A program made the translations under genes and the position numbers. Source: an uncultured Campylobacter sp. (lineage in GTDB: Bacteria > Campylobacterota > Campylobacteria > Campylobacterales > Campylobacteraceae). From it: DNA of 18,657 nucleotides. The notes beneath the pieces are model-generated. The model was not told where the DNA came from and made no database searches. It saw only the letters and a program-made list of their open reading frames with translations. The stretch covers positions 1 to 18,657 of the forward strand of contig NZ_CALACG010000104.1 in assembly GCF_937890585.1 (NCBI RefSeq). The letters are read 5' to 3'. This document shows, piece after piece, positions 1-8,543 of the stretch (positions are counted from its first letter, which is position 1; each line of letters starts with the position of its first letter).

Positions 1-606
1 ACTGATGAGAGCGTTATAAATTTAAGCGTTAGTAAGATCGAGTTTTTGAAATTTGAGATAAATTTAAGCGAATATGACGCGCTTGTAGCAACCTCAAAAA
101 ACGCTTTTAACGCTTTAAAATTTAATGAGATCAGCGCGCTAGAAAATTTACCAGTTTTTGCCATAGCAAGTGGCTGTGCGGCGGCTGCAAAGGGGCTTGG
201 ATTTACTCAAATTTACACTGGGCAAAATGCACACGGAGATGACTTTGCGAGAGAAATTTTGCCACTTTTAAAAGGCAAAAAGGTGCTTTATCTAAAAGGT
301 AAAGACAGCGCTTCAAATTTCTTAGAAATTTTACAAGATGGCGGCGTAAATATAAAGGCGATCATCGCTTACGAAAACGTCTTAAACCCTTGCAAAATGG
401 AGCTAAAACCACCAAAAAATAGCATTTTGATATTTGCATCTCCGATAAATGTGAGAAATTTTCTTAGTAATTTTGGCTGGGACGAGAGCTACCAGACGAT
501 AAGCATCGGAAAGGTCACTGCAAAAGAGCTAAAATTTACCACGCCAATAGTGAGCCAAAACCAAGATATAAACGCTTGTATCGCACTTGCCAAAACGTTA
601 CTTTAA
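1..606 (+). CDS. hemD: Uroporphyrinogen-III synthase, 5' end outside the window
   Basis: HemD cyclises hydroxymethylbilane with inversion of ring D to give uroporphyrinogen III, the common precursor of haem and sirohaem, in the cytoplasm. The frame is open from base 1, and the first in-frame start-like codon (TTG at 46) has no ribosome-binding site and lies inside a continuous homologous-looking reading, so I take the gene as truncated by the window edge. The visible 201 residues show the expected two-lobed pattern: VATSKNAFNAL, then FAIASGCAAAAKGLGF, KVLYLKGKDSAS, LIFASPINVRNFL and near the end ISIGKVTAKEL, which matches the usual 'IG.TTA..L' close of the family. HemD proteins diverge widely, so the call rests on several short motifs together. 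It is followed after 13 bases by the 6S RNA promoter, with no terminator seen between. Confidence 0.85.
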   Translation, partial: TDESVINLSVSKIEFLKFEINLSEYDALVATSKNAFNALKFNEISALENLPVFAIASGCAAAAKGLGFTQIYTGQNAHGDDFAREILPLLKGKKVLYLKGKDSASNFLEILQDGGVNIKAIIAYENVLNPCKMELKPPKNSILIFASPINVRNFLSNFGWDESYQTISIGKVTAKELKFTTPIVSQNQDINACIALAKTLL

Positions 607-618
607 GCAAAAAATTTA

Positions 619-624
619 TATAAT
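619..624 (+). promoter_or_regulatory. -10 box of the 6S RNA gene
   Basis: A perfect TATAAT lies in an A/T-rich stretch just after the hemD stop. Initiation about seven bases downstream would fall at G631, exactly where the paired 5' end of the predicted RNA begins. No -35 hexamer is evident, as is usual for Campylobacter housekeeping promoters. Confidence 0.65.
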
Positions 625-630
625 TTCTAA

Positions 631-820
631 GCCTGAGTGAAGCGAGTCAGCATTTTACGGGGTCCAACACTTTTTTGTTAGCGAAAAGGTATGGGTGCCT
701 TGCGATGTGGCTTCGTTTGAGCCTTAAACAGCGAGAAGTTGCAACCTTTTGGTATCCATCTATTTGCAAGATTGGCTTTGTTTATGGGCCACTCTTCTAT
801 GCGACGCCCACTTGGGTTTT
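631..820 (+). ncRNA. ssrS: 6S RNA (RNA polymerase-binding regulatory RNA)
   Basis: This gap of 232 bases has no usable reading frame but folds as a long interrupted rod. Ends pair: 632-639 with 809-816 (8 pairs, two G-U), then 642-644 with 805-807, 650-653 with 799-802, and 661-666 with 785-790. Inside, 684-690 can pair with 744-750, and 709-713 with 719-723 forms an apical hairpin, leaving unpaired stretches on both sides where the central bubble of 6S RNA would be. The strand GCCTTAAA at 721-728 matches the conserved GCCUUAAAAC stretch of the E. coli RNA in the same apical position. Length (about 187) fits the family, and a 6S gene beside purD is, as I recall, the usual site in epsilonproteobacteria. 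6S RNA mimics an open promoter and sequesters housekeeping RNA polymerase. The CCC-ACTT-GGG hairpin followed by Ts at 807-821 may end it, with some reading into purD. Confidence 0.82.
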
Positions 821-838
821 TAAATTTACGGAGATAAT

Positions 839-2086
839 ATGAACATTCTCATAATAGGAAGTGGTGGCCGCGAATACGCCATTGCTCTTAAGCTAAAAAG
901 TGAAAAAAACGATATAAATTTATACTTTGCGCCTGGAAATGGTGCGACCTCACGCCTTGGCGAGAATTTAAACATAAAAGACTTTCATGAACTAGCAAAT
1001 TTTGCCAAAAAAAATAGTATCGAACTAACTATCGTGGGACCTGAAGCGCCTCTTAGCGAAGGCGTGGTGGATATCTTTAAAGAAGAGGGCCTGCTCATCT
1101 TTGGACCAAGCAAAGCAGCTGCTAGACTTGAGGCTAGCAAGGCCTATATGAAGGACTTTTTAGCTAGAAATAATATAAAAACTGCAAAATATTTAAATAC
1201 AAACGATAAAGAAAAAGCATTTAAATTTATTGATACCCTAAGCGCTCCGATGGTCGTAAAGGCTGATGGACTTTGCGCTGGAAAAGGCGTGATCATAGCA
1301 AATTCTAAAGAGGAGGCCAAAGAGGCAGTTAGCGGCATGCTAAGCGGAGCTAGCTTTGGTGATGCTGGTAAATTTGTGGTGGTTGAAGAGTTTTTGGACG
1401 GCTTTGAGCTAAGCTTTTTTGCTATTTGTGACGGCGAAAATTTCGTAAGCTTGCCAGTGGCGCAAGACCACAAGCGCTTACTTGATAACGACGAGGGTCC
1501 AAATACTGGTGGTATGGGTGCATATGCTCCAAGTCCGCTTGCTTCAAGTGAGCTAGTAAAAAGGGTCGAAGAAGAGGTGGTAAAACCTACGTTAAAAGGG
1601 ATGAAAAACGAGGGCAGTCCGTTTTGTGGAGTGCTTTTTGTTGGGCTGATGATCGTGAAAAATGAGCCTTATGTGCTTGAATTTAACGTGAGATTTGGCG
1701 ATCCTGAGTGCGAGGTCTTGATGCCTTTGATAGATGGAAATTTGAGTGAAATTTTACTAAATGCTGCAAAAGGCGAGCTAAAGCTTATCAGCTTAAAAGA
1801 TGAATTTGCAGTAGGTGTCGTAATGTCTAGCAAAAACTATCCTTATAAAAGCAGCCCAAAGGCTAAAATTTCTGTTTTAAATGATGTAAAAAATGCCCAT
1901 ATAGCTTACGCAGGTGTGAGCAAAGAGGGCGATGAAATTTACGCAGATGGCGGTAGAGTGCTAGTCTGCGTGGCGACTGCAAAGAGCATAAAAGAGGCAC
2001 GTGATAAGGCCTATGAGCTTTGCGAAAATGTCAAATTTGACGGAGCGCACTTTAGAAAAGATATCGCGTGGCAGGCATTAAAATGA
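839..2086 (+). CDS. purD: Phosphoribosylamine-glycine ligase (GAR synthetase)
   Basis: PurD joins 5-phosphoribosylamine and glycine using ATP, the second step of purine synthesis. At 415 residues it is the normal length for a single-function enzyme. The N-terminal domain opens with [13 protein letters not shown] (most homologues have His where this has Tyr), followed by [11 protein letters not shown] and [21 protein letters not shown]. The ATP-grasp domain shows [29 protein letters not shown], the [21 protein letters not shown] block and [20 protein letters not shown] with the metal-binding Glu and Asn residues. The start at 839 is set by ACGGAG (828-833), five bases upstream. It follows the 6S RNA gene and heads a run of overlapping genes; its stop overlaps the next start as ATGA. 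Confidence 0.97.
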   Translation: MNILIIGSGGREYAIALKLKSEKNDINLYFAPGNGATSRLGENLNIKDFHELANFAKKNSIELTIVGPEAPLSEGVVDIFKEEGLLIFGPSKAAARLEASKAYMKDFLARNNIKTAKYLNTNDKEKAFKFIDTLSAPMVVKADGLCAGKGVIIANSKEEAKEAVSGMLSGASFGDAGKFVVVEEFLDGFELSFFAICDGENFVSLPVAQDHKRLLDNDEGPNTGGMGAYAPSPLASSELVKRVEEEVVKPTLKGMKNEGSPFCGVLFVGLMIVKNEPYVLEFNVRFGDPECEVLMPLIDGNLSEILLNAAKGELKLISLKDEFAVGVVMSSKNYPYKSSPKAKISVLNDVKNAHIAYAGVSKEGDEIYADGGRVLVCVATAKSIKEARDKAYELCENVKFDGAHFRKDIAWQALK

Positions 2087-2532
2087 GCATGCAGATAGTT
2101 GAAAGGCTCGAGAAAGAGGAAATTTCGCTTGCGCCTTTTACAAAAAGAGTGCTAGCCTACTCAGTGGACGAGCTTATCGTTACATTTTTGTTTTTGATCA
2201 TCTACTGGGACGCATTTGCAGCGATCACGACCTATGACGACGCTAGAAATTTGAGTATAAATTTCTTTTGGCAGATATTTGCTCTAAAGGTCATCTACCA
2301 CGCATTTTTTGTTTGGTATTATGGCGCAAGCCTCGGACAGATGGTGACAAAAACGATGTGTTTAAATGTAGATGTTTTAGATAGACCAAATTTGGCTTCA
2401 AGCATTACTAGAGCGGTATTTAGGGCAGTGAGTGAAGCTTGCTTCTACCTTGGCTTTGCGTGGGCACTCTCAAACCCTGCAAGGCAGACGTGGCAAGACA
2501 AAATAGCAAAAACAGTGGTGATAAATGCATAA
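2083..2532 (+). CDS. RDD-family inner-membrane protein
   Basis: A 149-residue membrane protein whose N-terminus reads [17 protein letters not shown], the Arg...Asp-type pattern that names the RDD family. Three hydrophobic segments are visible at about residues 22-44, 58-80 and 107-130, with the polar stretch [14 protein letters not shown] after the second, as in other RDD proteins. The family is poorly understood; some members are linked to ion exchange, and no function can be assigned here. I chose the ATG at 2083, which overlaps the purD stop as ATGA, over a GTG at 2068; an ATG at 2089 is also possible. The 3' end overlaps lptD by 8 bases, suggesting translational coupling. It may simply travel with lptD or have an envelope role. 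Confidence 0.85.
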   Translation: MSMQIVERLEKEEISLAPFTKRVLAYSVDELIVTFLFLIIYWDAFAAITTYDDARNLSINFFWQIFALKVIYHAFFVWYYGASLGQMVTKTMCLNVDVLDRPNLASSITRAVFRAVSEACFYLGFAWALSNPARQTWQDKIAKTVVINA

Positions 2533-4675
2533 AATTTTATTTTTAGTTCCGGTTTGTGTTTTAAATTTAAGTGCAGCAGTGCAAGACGTGCAGCTTTTGG
2601 CTGATGATGTGAAGCAAGACAAGGGAATAGTTACGGCAAATAAAAACGTTGTCGTCTACTCTCAAGACTACCTTGTGACGGCTGATTGCGCGGTGTATGA
2701 CCAAAATAACTCTATCATCGAGCTCTTTGGCAACGTCAATATGATGAAGGGCAAGAGCGAAGTTTCGCGCTCAAACTACGCAAAGCTAAATTTAAAAAAC
2801 AACGACAGCACCTTTGAGTCGCTTTTTATGATGAATAAAGATATGGAAGTTTGGATGAGGAGCGACGAGAGCAGCTCTGATAGTGAGTATTACAGAGTTA
2901 AAAAGGCTATGGTATCAAGCTGCAACGTCCAAGACCCTGACTGGACCATCACTTCAAGCACGGCTATGCTAAATAAAGAGAGTAAATTTCTGCACCTTTT
3001 TAACCCAGTCTTTCGCATAGCAAATGTGCCGGTTTTTTACCTGCCATATTTTGGCTTTTCGACTGATACTACAAGAAGGACAGGCCTTTTGCCGCCTGAC
3101 CTTGGATATAGTAAATCAGAGGGGTTTTACTACAAGCAGCCAGTATATTTTGCCCCTTATAATGAGTGGGACTTCGAGCTTGATCCGCAGATAAGAACGA
3201 GCAGGGGAACTGGAATTTACGGGGCGTTTAGATTTACCGAGTCGCCTGATTCTAAAGGTGAGATCAGTTTTGGTATGTTTAGCGACAAGCAAAGATACCG
3301 TGACAAGCAAACTAGCAAGACCTCAAACAGTGCCGAGCTAAAAAACAAAACCCACAAAGGTGTTGGGCTAAAATATGAAAGAGATAAGCTTATAAAATAT
3401 CTAAGCGAGGCTGATCTGCAGGAAGGTATGTGGATCGACGCAACCAAGCTAAATGATATAGACTATCTAAATTTAAAGGGCAGAGACGATGACTATGACT
3501 CGCTTGTAACCTCTAAATTTAACTACTTCATCGCAAATGACGATCACTACTTTGGTGCCTATGCGAAATACTACATAGACACCGAGAAAATCGGCTCTAA
3601 AAACGAGAACAAAGATACGCTTCAAGAGCTTCCATCGCTTCAGTATCATAAATTTACAAATGATCTATTTTTGCCAAATATCTTGTACTCGCTCGACCTT
3701 CAGTCACATAGATATGATAGAAAGATCGGCGTAAAGGCGACGCAGTATGAATTTACGCTGCCAGCTTCGGTGCATGTGCCGCTATTTGATGAGAGCCTAA
3801 CGTTTTCATTTTACGAGTATCTCTACGCATCAAGGATAAACTACGACAACAAGATCATTGCGCTTGATGACACAAGAGAAGATAAGCACACAAATTTTAT
3901 AAACAACTATCATAAATTTACCCTTCACACAGACCTTGCAAAGGCCTATGAGAGCTTTTATCACACTCTAAATTTTGGTGCAGAGTACTTGCTGCCAGGA
4001 TATAGAAAGGGAAATTTGGACGATGAGTTTATCTACGACAAATATCTAAATGAGTATGAAAATTTCCTAGCTCAAGAGCAGAGCAAAGAGGAAGTTTCTG
4101 GATATTTGACGCAGTATTTCTTTAATGGCAGTGGCAGAAAGGTCTTAAAACACAGCATTTCTCAAGGATACTATACAAAAGAGGATGAGTATTCAAATTT
4201 AAAAAATGCGATCTATCTATATCCATTTGAAAATTTAAGCCTTTATAACAAGCTCGAGTATTCGCACAGAGATAAAGAATTTAAAAAGCTTCAAAGCGGT
4301 TTTTCATATACGCATGATAGATTTTGGATAAATATGCTTCATACTATGAAGAAAAACGAGACTAGCGAAAAAGATAGCTACTTTACAAGTAGTGCTGGCG
4401 TCAAACTACCACACCAATATAGCGTGATCGGCGGCTGGCAATACGACCTTGAAAGGAGCTATACAAAGAGCTGGAGAGTTGGCCTACTACATCATAGAAA
4501 GTGCTGGAACTACGGCCTTATCTATCAAAGAGATATCGAGCCAACAACAACGACAAGCGGTTCTGCTTCGACTAAGTCAAATGGCGTCTATTTTACTATC
4601 AGCTTTTACCCAATGGGTGGCTTGCACTATGACTTCTCGCAAAGCAGCAGTACAAGCTCTTCAAGCGAAAACTAA
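2525..4675 (+). CDS. lptD: LPS-assembly outer-membrane protein LptD
   Basis: LptD is the outer-membrane barrel that, with LptE, delivers lipopolysaccharide or lipooligosaccharide to the cell surface. The 716-residue product begins with a cleavable-type signal (hydrophobic residues 3-16, LSAAVQ cleavage region). An OstA/LptA-like beta-jellyroll follows at about residues 20-110 (DDVKQDKGIVTANKNVVVY, LFGNVNMMKG). The characteristic SCNVQDPDWTITSSTA comes at 132-147, then FRIANVPVFYLPYFGF. The rest is a strand-rich barrel with abundant aromatic residues. The mature protein has only three cysteines (55, 133, 660), where E. coli has four including an adjacent C-terminal pair. After the last aromatic strand (HYDF) there is an unusual Ser-rich tail of about 12 residues. 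Somewhat shorter than the E. coli protein (784). The start overlaps the RDD gene by 8 bases; 11 bases separate it from the next gene. Confidence 0.93.
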   Translation: MHKILFLVPVCVLNLSAAVQDVQLLADDVKQDKGIVTANKNVVVYSQDYLVTADCAVYDQNNSIIELFGNVNMMKGKSEVSRSNYAKLNLKNNDSTFESLFMMNKDMEVWMRSDESSSDSEYYRVKKAMVSSCNVQDPDWTITSSTAMLNKESKFLHLFNPVFRIANVPVFYLPYFGFSTDTTRRTGLLPPDLGYSKSEGFYYKQPVYFAPYNEWDFELDPQIRTSRGTGIYGAFRFTESPDSKGEISFGMFSDKQRYRDKQTSKTSNSAELKNKTHKGVGLKYERDKLIKYLSEADLQEGMWIDATKLNDIDYLNLKGRDDDYDSLVTSKFNYFIANDDHYFGAYAKYYIDTEKIGSKNENKDTLQELPSLQYHKFTNDLFLPNILYSLDLQSHRYDRKIGVKATQYEFTLPASVHVPLFDESLTFSFYEYLYASRINYDNKIIALDDTREDKHTNFINNYHKFTLHTDLAKAYESFYHTLNFGAEYLLPGYRKGNLDDEFIYDKYLNEYENFLAQEQSKEEVSGYLTQYFFNGSGRKVLKHSISQGYYTKEDEYSNLKNAIYLYPFENLSLYNKLEYSHRDKEFKKLQSGFSYTHDRFWINMLHTMKKNETSEKDSYFTSSAGVKLPHQYSVIGGWQYDLERSYTKSWRVGLLHHRKCWNYGLIYQRDIEPTTTTSGSASTKSNGVYFTISFYPMGGLHYDFSQSSSTSSSSEN

Positions 4676-4686
4676 GATGGCAGATA

Positions 4687-5385
4687 ATGGCGATAGTTAA
4701 ATTTAAAGACCAACTTGACGCAGCCAGCAAGCTTATCGAGATCTTGCCTAAAAAGGAGCTTGCAGATAGAAAGACTATCGTTGTTTGCATGTCGCTTGAG
4801 TCGGTTATCTTAACAGATGTGGTTTGCAAGGGGTTAAATTTAAGCTATGAGATGCTCTTTAGCGAGCCAATACCTGCGCCAAATAACAACGAGTGTGACG
4901 TCGCGATAGTTAGCGAGACAGAGGATATCGTGCTAAATGATCCTTTGATAAAGGCCTTTGGCATAAGCTACGACTACATCTACGGCGAAGCGCATAGACA
5001 ATATGAAGAGAAAATTTTAAAAAACGTTTATAAATACCGAAAAGGAAATTTGATAGGAGAGTTAAAGGACAAAAATATTTTACTGATCGATGAGGGGTGT
5101 GAGACAGGCATGACAGCGCTCATTTGTATAAAGACATTGCTTGATGTGAAGGTAAAATCCATCTCATACGCAACGCCAGTGATCGCCACTGATGTCTTTG
5201 CAAATTTAAATGATATGGTCGATGAAATTTACACGATAAACAAGATCGCTGACTTTATCGATGTGGATTCGTACTACGAGAAAAAGATCGAGACCACGAG
5301 CGAGCTTATCATGTCGATATTAGAAGAGAGCCCTCACTATTTACCGTTACAAAAACAACAAGGAGATAAAAATAATGCAATATAG
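4687..5385 (+). CDS. Phosphoribosyltransferase-like protein
   Basis: A 232-residue soluble protein with the type I phosphoribosyltransferase layout: strands and helices at the N-terminus ([17 protein letters not shown]), a basic middle loop, and the PRPP-loop-like [18 protein letters not shown] at residues 131-148. The loop departs from the classical (VI)(VIL)(VIL)DD(GV).(TA)TG by having D-E-G-C-E-T-G, so binding of PRPP is likely but not certain. Proteins of this kind can salvage bases or act only as regulators, and no substrate can be read from the sequence. It sits 11 bases after lptD, and its last 11 bases overlap the start of pnp, whose ribosome-binding site lies within it, so expression with pnp is probably coupled. 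The start ATG at 4687 lacks a strong Shine-Dalgarno sequence (only AGATGG upstream). Confidence 0.75.
   Translation: MAIVKFKDQLDAASKLIEILPKKELADRKTIVVCMSLESVILTDVVCKGLNLSYEMLFSEPIPAPNNNECDVAIVSETEDIVLNDPLIKAFGISYDYIYGEAHRQYEEKILKNVYKYRKGNLIGELKDKNILLIDEGCETGMTALICIKTLLDVKVKSISYATPVIATDVFANLNDMVDEIYTINKIADFIDVDSYYEKKIETTSELIMSILEESPHYLPLQKQQGDKNNAI
5361..5365 (+). promoter_or_regulatory. Ribosome-binding site of pnp inside the upstream gene
   Basis: AGGAG lies nine bases before the pnp ATG and inside the last codons of the phosphoribosyltransferase-like gene. This fixes the pnp start and makes coupled or re-initiated translation likely. Confidence 0.7.
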
Positions 5386-7573
5386 TATAGAAGTAAACAA
5401 TCAGGTCGAAATTTTTGACCTTAATAAAGTAGCAAAACAAGCTAGTGGAGCGGTGCTTTTAAGGGTGAAAAATACCGTCGTTTTAGCAACTGTTGCAAGA
5501 GAAGATGTGCAAGTTGAGGAGGACTTTTTACCTCTAACTGTGCAGTACATCGAAAAGGCCTACGCAGCTGGCAGGATCCCTGGGGGCTACGTCAAGCGCG
5601 AGACCAAGCCAGGCGACTTTGAGACGCTAACAGCTCGTATCATAGATAGATCGCTTCGCCCACTTTTCCCAAAAGGCTACGCATACCCAACACAGATCGT
5701 TGTTATGGTGCTCTCGGCTGATCCTGAGGTTGATCTGCAAGTTGTTGGGCTAAATGCAGCTTCAGTTGCACTTTATCTTAGTGACATCCCAGTAAATCGC
5801 CCAGTCTGCGGTGTGAGAGTTGGCTATATAGATGAAAAATTTGTTATAAACCCAAGCAACTCTGAGCTAAAACAAAGCGCGATCGACCTATATGTGGCTG
5901 GCACAAAAGATGAGCTTTTGATGATCGAGATGAGAAGCTTGCCTCAGCAAACTACGCAGCTCATACCGATGGTAGCGATAGAGCCGATGATAGATCCAAG
6001 CCTAAGCGATAGCATGGCGCAAAAGCAAGTGATGAATGAATTTAGTGAAGATAAGATGGTTGAGGCGATCGACTTTGCTGGCAAGGCTATACTAAGAGCT
6101 AGTAGCGCTTACGAAGAGGCGTTTAAAGAGCATAAAAAAGAAGACGCCGCACTTGAGCTAAAACCTGAGATAGAAAACGAAAATATCGCTATTTACATCG
6201 ATAAATTTTATAAAGCAGAGGTTAAAAATGCGATCAATCAAATGGCAAAGAGCGAGCGTGCAAGCGAGCTTGGCAAGATCGCTAAACAAATTTCAAGCGA
6301 TGAGGTAGCTCAAAAAGAGGGCTGGGACGAGGCTGTTATCTCAAATGTACTTGGTAAATATAAAAAGAAAATAGTAAGAGAGCAGATCATAAACGAGGGC
6401 GTTAGAGCCGACGGACGCGGGCTTGAAGAGGTTAGACCTATTAGCATCGAGACAAATGTCCTTCCAAACGCTCATGGCTCATGCCTCTTTACAAGAGGGC
6501 AAACCCAAGCGCTAGTTGTCGCCACACTTGGCACAGATAGCGACGCTCAGATGTATGATATCCTTACTGAAAAAGCTCCTTTGGTTGAGAAATTTATGTT
6601 TAACTACAATTTCCCAGGCTTTAGCGTAGGCGAAGCAAGCCCACTTAAAGCTCCAGGCAGGCGTGAGCTTGGACATGGAAATTTAGCCAAACGCGCCCTT
6701 GCACCAAGTATCGATCTAGCTTCTCCATATACGATAAGAGTTGTTTCAGAAATTTTAGAGAGCAACGGTTCAAGCTCGATGGCTAGTGTTTGCGGTGGTT
6801 CACTCGCACTTAGAGCTGCTGGGGTCAATACCCAAAAACTAGTTGCAGGTGTTGCTATGGGTCTTATATTTGAAGGCGATAAGCACGCAGTTTTAACTGA
6901 CATCATGGGACTTGAAGACCACGACGGCGATATGGACTTTAAAGTTGCTGGCACAAGTGATGGCATCACAGCGCTTCAGATGGACATCAAGCTTGGAGGC
7001 ATCAGCCTAGAGGTGCTAAAAGAGGCGCTTTGTCAAGCAAAACGCGGCAGAGAGCACATCCTTGCTCTAATGACACAGGCTGATAAAAATATAGAGATAA
7101 ACGAAGATGTATTGCCAAAACTTGAACTATTTAACGTCGATCCAAGCAAGATCGTAGATATCATCGGTCAAGCTGGCAAGACTATAAAAGAGATCATCGA
7201 GAAATTTGAAGTTTCGATCGACCTTGATAGAGAAAAAGGCGAGGTTAAAATCGCAGGTGGCGCTAAGAAAAATGTCGATGCAGCAAAAGACTACATCATC
7301 TCGATCACTTCAAAAGAGAACTCTCGCTCATTTGGCAAAAAGCCGTTTAAACATGACAAAGATCGTGTCAAACCGACATTTAACATAGGCGATGAATTTA
7401 CAGGAAGCGTAAAAAGCGTGGTTGATTTTGGCGTATTTATCGAGCTAAAAGACGGAGTTGACGGGCTACTTCATATCTCAAAGATAAAGAGCCCATTAAA
7501 CGTAGGCGATCAGGTAAAAGTGTGTGTGAGCGAGCAAAAAGGAAATAAAATTTCGCTCTCTTTGGTTGAATAA
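5375..7573 (+). CDS. pnp: Polyribonucleotide nucleotidyltransferase (PNPase)
   Basis: PNPase degrades RNA 3' to 5' by phosphorolysis as a trimer and contributes to mRNA turnover, small-RNA control and cold or host adaptation. The 732-residue product has all expected domains in order: RNase PH-like domain 1 (about 1-145, with [15 protein letters not shown]), an all-helical linker (about 220-335), RNase PH-like domain 2 from about 343 ([13 protein letters not shown], then [16 protein letters not shown]), the active-site block [24 protein letters not shown] near 512-535, a KH domain with the GxxG loop [12 protein letters not shown] near 595, and an S1 domain from about 668 ([20 protein letters not shown] ... 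GLLHISKI). It is intact and slightly longer than the E. coli enzyme (711), mainly through the linker. AGGAG at 5361-5365 supports the ATG. Confidence 0.98.
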   Translation: MQYSIEVNNQVEIFDLNKVAKQASGAVLLRVKNTVVLATVAREDVQVEEDFLPLTVQYIEKAYAAGRIPGGYVKRETKPGDFETLTARIIDRSLRPLFPKGYAYPTQIVVMVLSADPEVDLQVVGLNAASVALYLSDIPVNRPVCGVRVGYIDEKFVINPSNSELKQSAIDLYVAGTKDELLMIEMRSLPQQTTQLIPMVAIEPMIDPSLSDSMAQKQVMNEFSEDKMVEAIDFAGKAILRASSAYEEAFKEHKKEDAALELKPEIENENIAIYIDKFYKAEVKNAINQMAKSERASELGKIAKQISSDEVAQKEGWDEAVISNVLGKYKKKIVREQIINEGVRADGRGLEEVRPISIETNVLPNAHGSCLFTRGQTQALVVATLGTDSDAQMYDILTEKAPLVEKFMFNYNFPGFSVGEASPLKAPGRRELGHGNLAKRALAPSIDLASPYTIRVVSEILESNGSSSMASVCGGSLALRAAGVNTQKLVAGVAMGLIFEGDKHAVLTDIMGLEDHDGDMDFKVAGTSDGITALQMDIKLGGISLEVLKEALCQAKRGREHILALMTQADKNIEINEDVLPKLELFNVDPSKIVDIIGQAGKTIKEIIEKFEVSIDLDREKGEVKIAGGAKKNVDAAKDYIISITSKENSRSFGKKPFKHDKDRVKPTFNIGDEFTGSVKSVVDFGVFIELKDGVDGLLHISKIKSPLNVGDQVKVCVSEQKGNKISLSLVE

Positions 7574-7590
7574 ATTTTAAAGGATAGATG

Positions 7591-8442
7591 ATGAAATACA
7601 AAAAGTTGCTTTTCCCAATAGGAGCAGGAGAAGATATCGAGCCAAGAATTTATGGTGCTCTAAAAGTCGCGCAGTGGTTTAACACTCATATGGAAATTTT
7701 AACTTGCCAGCTTGACCCAAGCGTGGTTTACAACATGAAAATGACACTTCGTGGCGGAGTGCTTTTTGAGGAATTTCTAAAATCAGCCAAAACAGAGCTT
7801 GCCGTAGAGCATGAAGAAAACGAGAAAATTTTTAATAAAATTTGCTCAGAGCTTGGCATAAAGGTGACTAGCGATGTTATCGAAGATGTCTGCACTGCAA
7901 ATTTCACTATCCATAGCGGAAAGAGAAGCGCCATAGTTGAGCAAGAGAGTAAATTCTGCGATCTAGTCGTAGCTGCTGTGCCGCTTGATGGCAAGATCAC
8001 AGGTACATTTGAAGCTGCGGTTATAAAAAGCGGCAAAAATGCGATCGTGATCCCTAGAAAGATGCGTGAATTTAAGGCTGATAACATCCTTGTAAGCTGG
8101 ACTGGCACTACCCAAAACGCAAGAGCTATAACAGGAGCGATCGATCTTTTGAAAAAGGCAAAAAGCGTTCAGTGCATCACCTCAAAAGCTAGCCTTGGCG
8201 AGAATACTGAGCTAAGCCTTAAAAAGCTTGAAGAGTACTTCAAAGTGCATGGCATCTCTGCGACCTTTGACGTCATCGCTACTACGACGATACCAGGCGA
8301 GGCGCTCTTAAAGGCGGCAAATGATAGAAATATCGACCTTATCGTAGCTGGCAGACACGGCGAAAACGGACTTATGGAGATGGTGCTTGGCGGAACGTCA
8401 AGATTTTTCTTACAACACACACATATCCCAGTATTTTTATAA
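7591..8442 (+). CDS. Tandem-domain universal stress protein (UspA-like)
   Basis: This 283-residue protein appears to be two Usp alpha/beta folds in tandem. The first begins with YKKLLFPIGAGEDIEPRIYGAL and ends near GKNAIVIPR (residue 150). The second begins ADNILVSWTGTTQNARAITGAIDLL and ends with LIVAGRHGENGLMEMVLGGTSRFFLQHTHIPVFL. The second half carries the nucleotide-binding G-x2-G-x9-G pattern (GRHG ... LGG), though the residue after the last Gly is Gly rather than Ser or Thr; the first half lacks it. Only the C-terminal domain is therefore expected to bind ATP. Usp proteins act in stress survival, usually cytoplasmically. Two ATGs lie in tandem (7588 and 7591); AAGGA at 7580-7584 is better spaced for the second. 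It starts 14 bases after pnp, so is likely in the same transcript, and is followed by a hairpin. Confidence 0.8.
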   Translation: MKYKKLLFPIGAGEDIEPRIYGALKVAQWFNTHMEILTCQLDPSVVYNMKMTLRGGVLFEEFLKSAKTELAVEHEENEKIFNKICSELGIKVTSDVIEDVCTANFTIHSGKRSAIVEQESKFCDLVVAAVPLDGKITGTFEAAVIKSGKNAIVIPRKMREFKADNILVSWTGTTQNARAITGAIDLLKKAKSVQCITSKASLGENTELSLKKLEEYFKVHGISATFDVIATTTIPGEALLKAANDRNIDLIVAGRHGENGLMEMVLGGTSRFFLQHTHIPVFL

Positions 8443-8446
8443 AATC

Positions 8447-8480
8447 GCAAGGGCTTAGGCTCTTGCACTCTCTCTTTTTA
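8447..8480 (+). terminator. Hairpin ending the purD-to-usp run
   Basis: GCAAGGGC (8447-8454) pairs with GCTCTTGC (8459-8466), 8 pairs with one G-U, around a TTAG loop. A pyrimidine-rich stretch with TTTTT at about 8475-8479 follows. The T run starts several bases after the stem, so termination may be partial. Confidence 0.55.
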
Positions 8481-8515
8481 TCTTAAATTTAGTAGTTTTT
8501 TTTAAGGAATGTTGA

Positions 8516-8521
8516 TAAAAT
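8516..8521 (+). promoter_or_regulatory. -10 box of the WG-repeat gene
   Basis: TAAAAT preceded by TTGA, with T-rich sequence further upstream (TTTTTTTT around 8496-8503), as in Campylobacter sigma-70 promoters. Initiation would fall near 8528, giving a short leader before the ATG at 8544. Confidence 0.5.
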
Positions 8522-8543
8522 AGTCTCAAAAAAGGCGGTAAAA

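Noticed and set aside
46..606. hemD starting at the TTG at base 46
   Set aside because: The frame is open back to base 1 with HemD-like residues before 46 and no ribosome site, so the true start is outside the window.
2068..2082. GTG start for the RDD protein
   Set aside because: It would overlap purD by 19 bases without a better ribosome site; the ATG at 2083 gives the common ATGA overlap.
4449..4700. An 83-codon frame inside the end of lptD running into the next gene
   Set aside because: It lies wholly in the coding sequence of lptD in another frame, has no recognisable motif, and overlaps the better-supported start at 4687.
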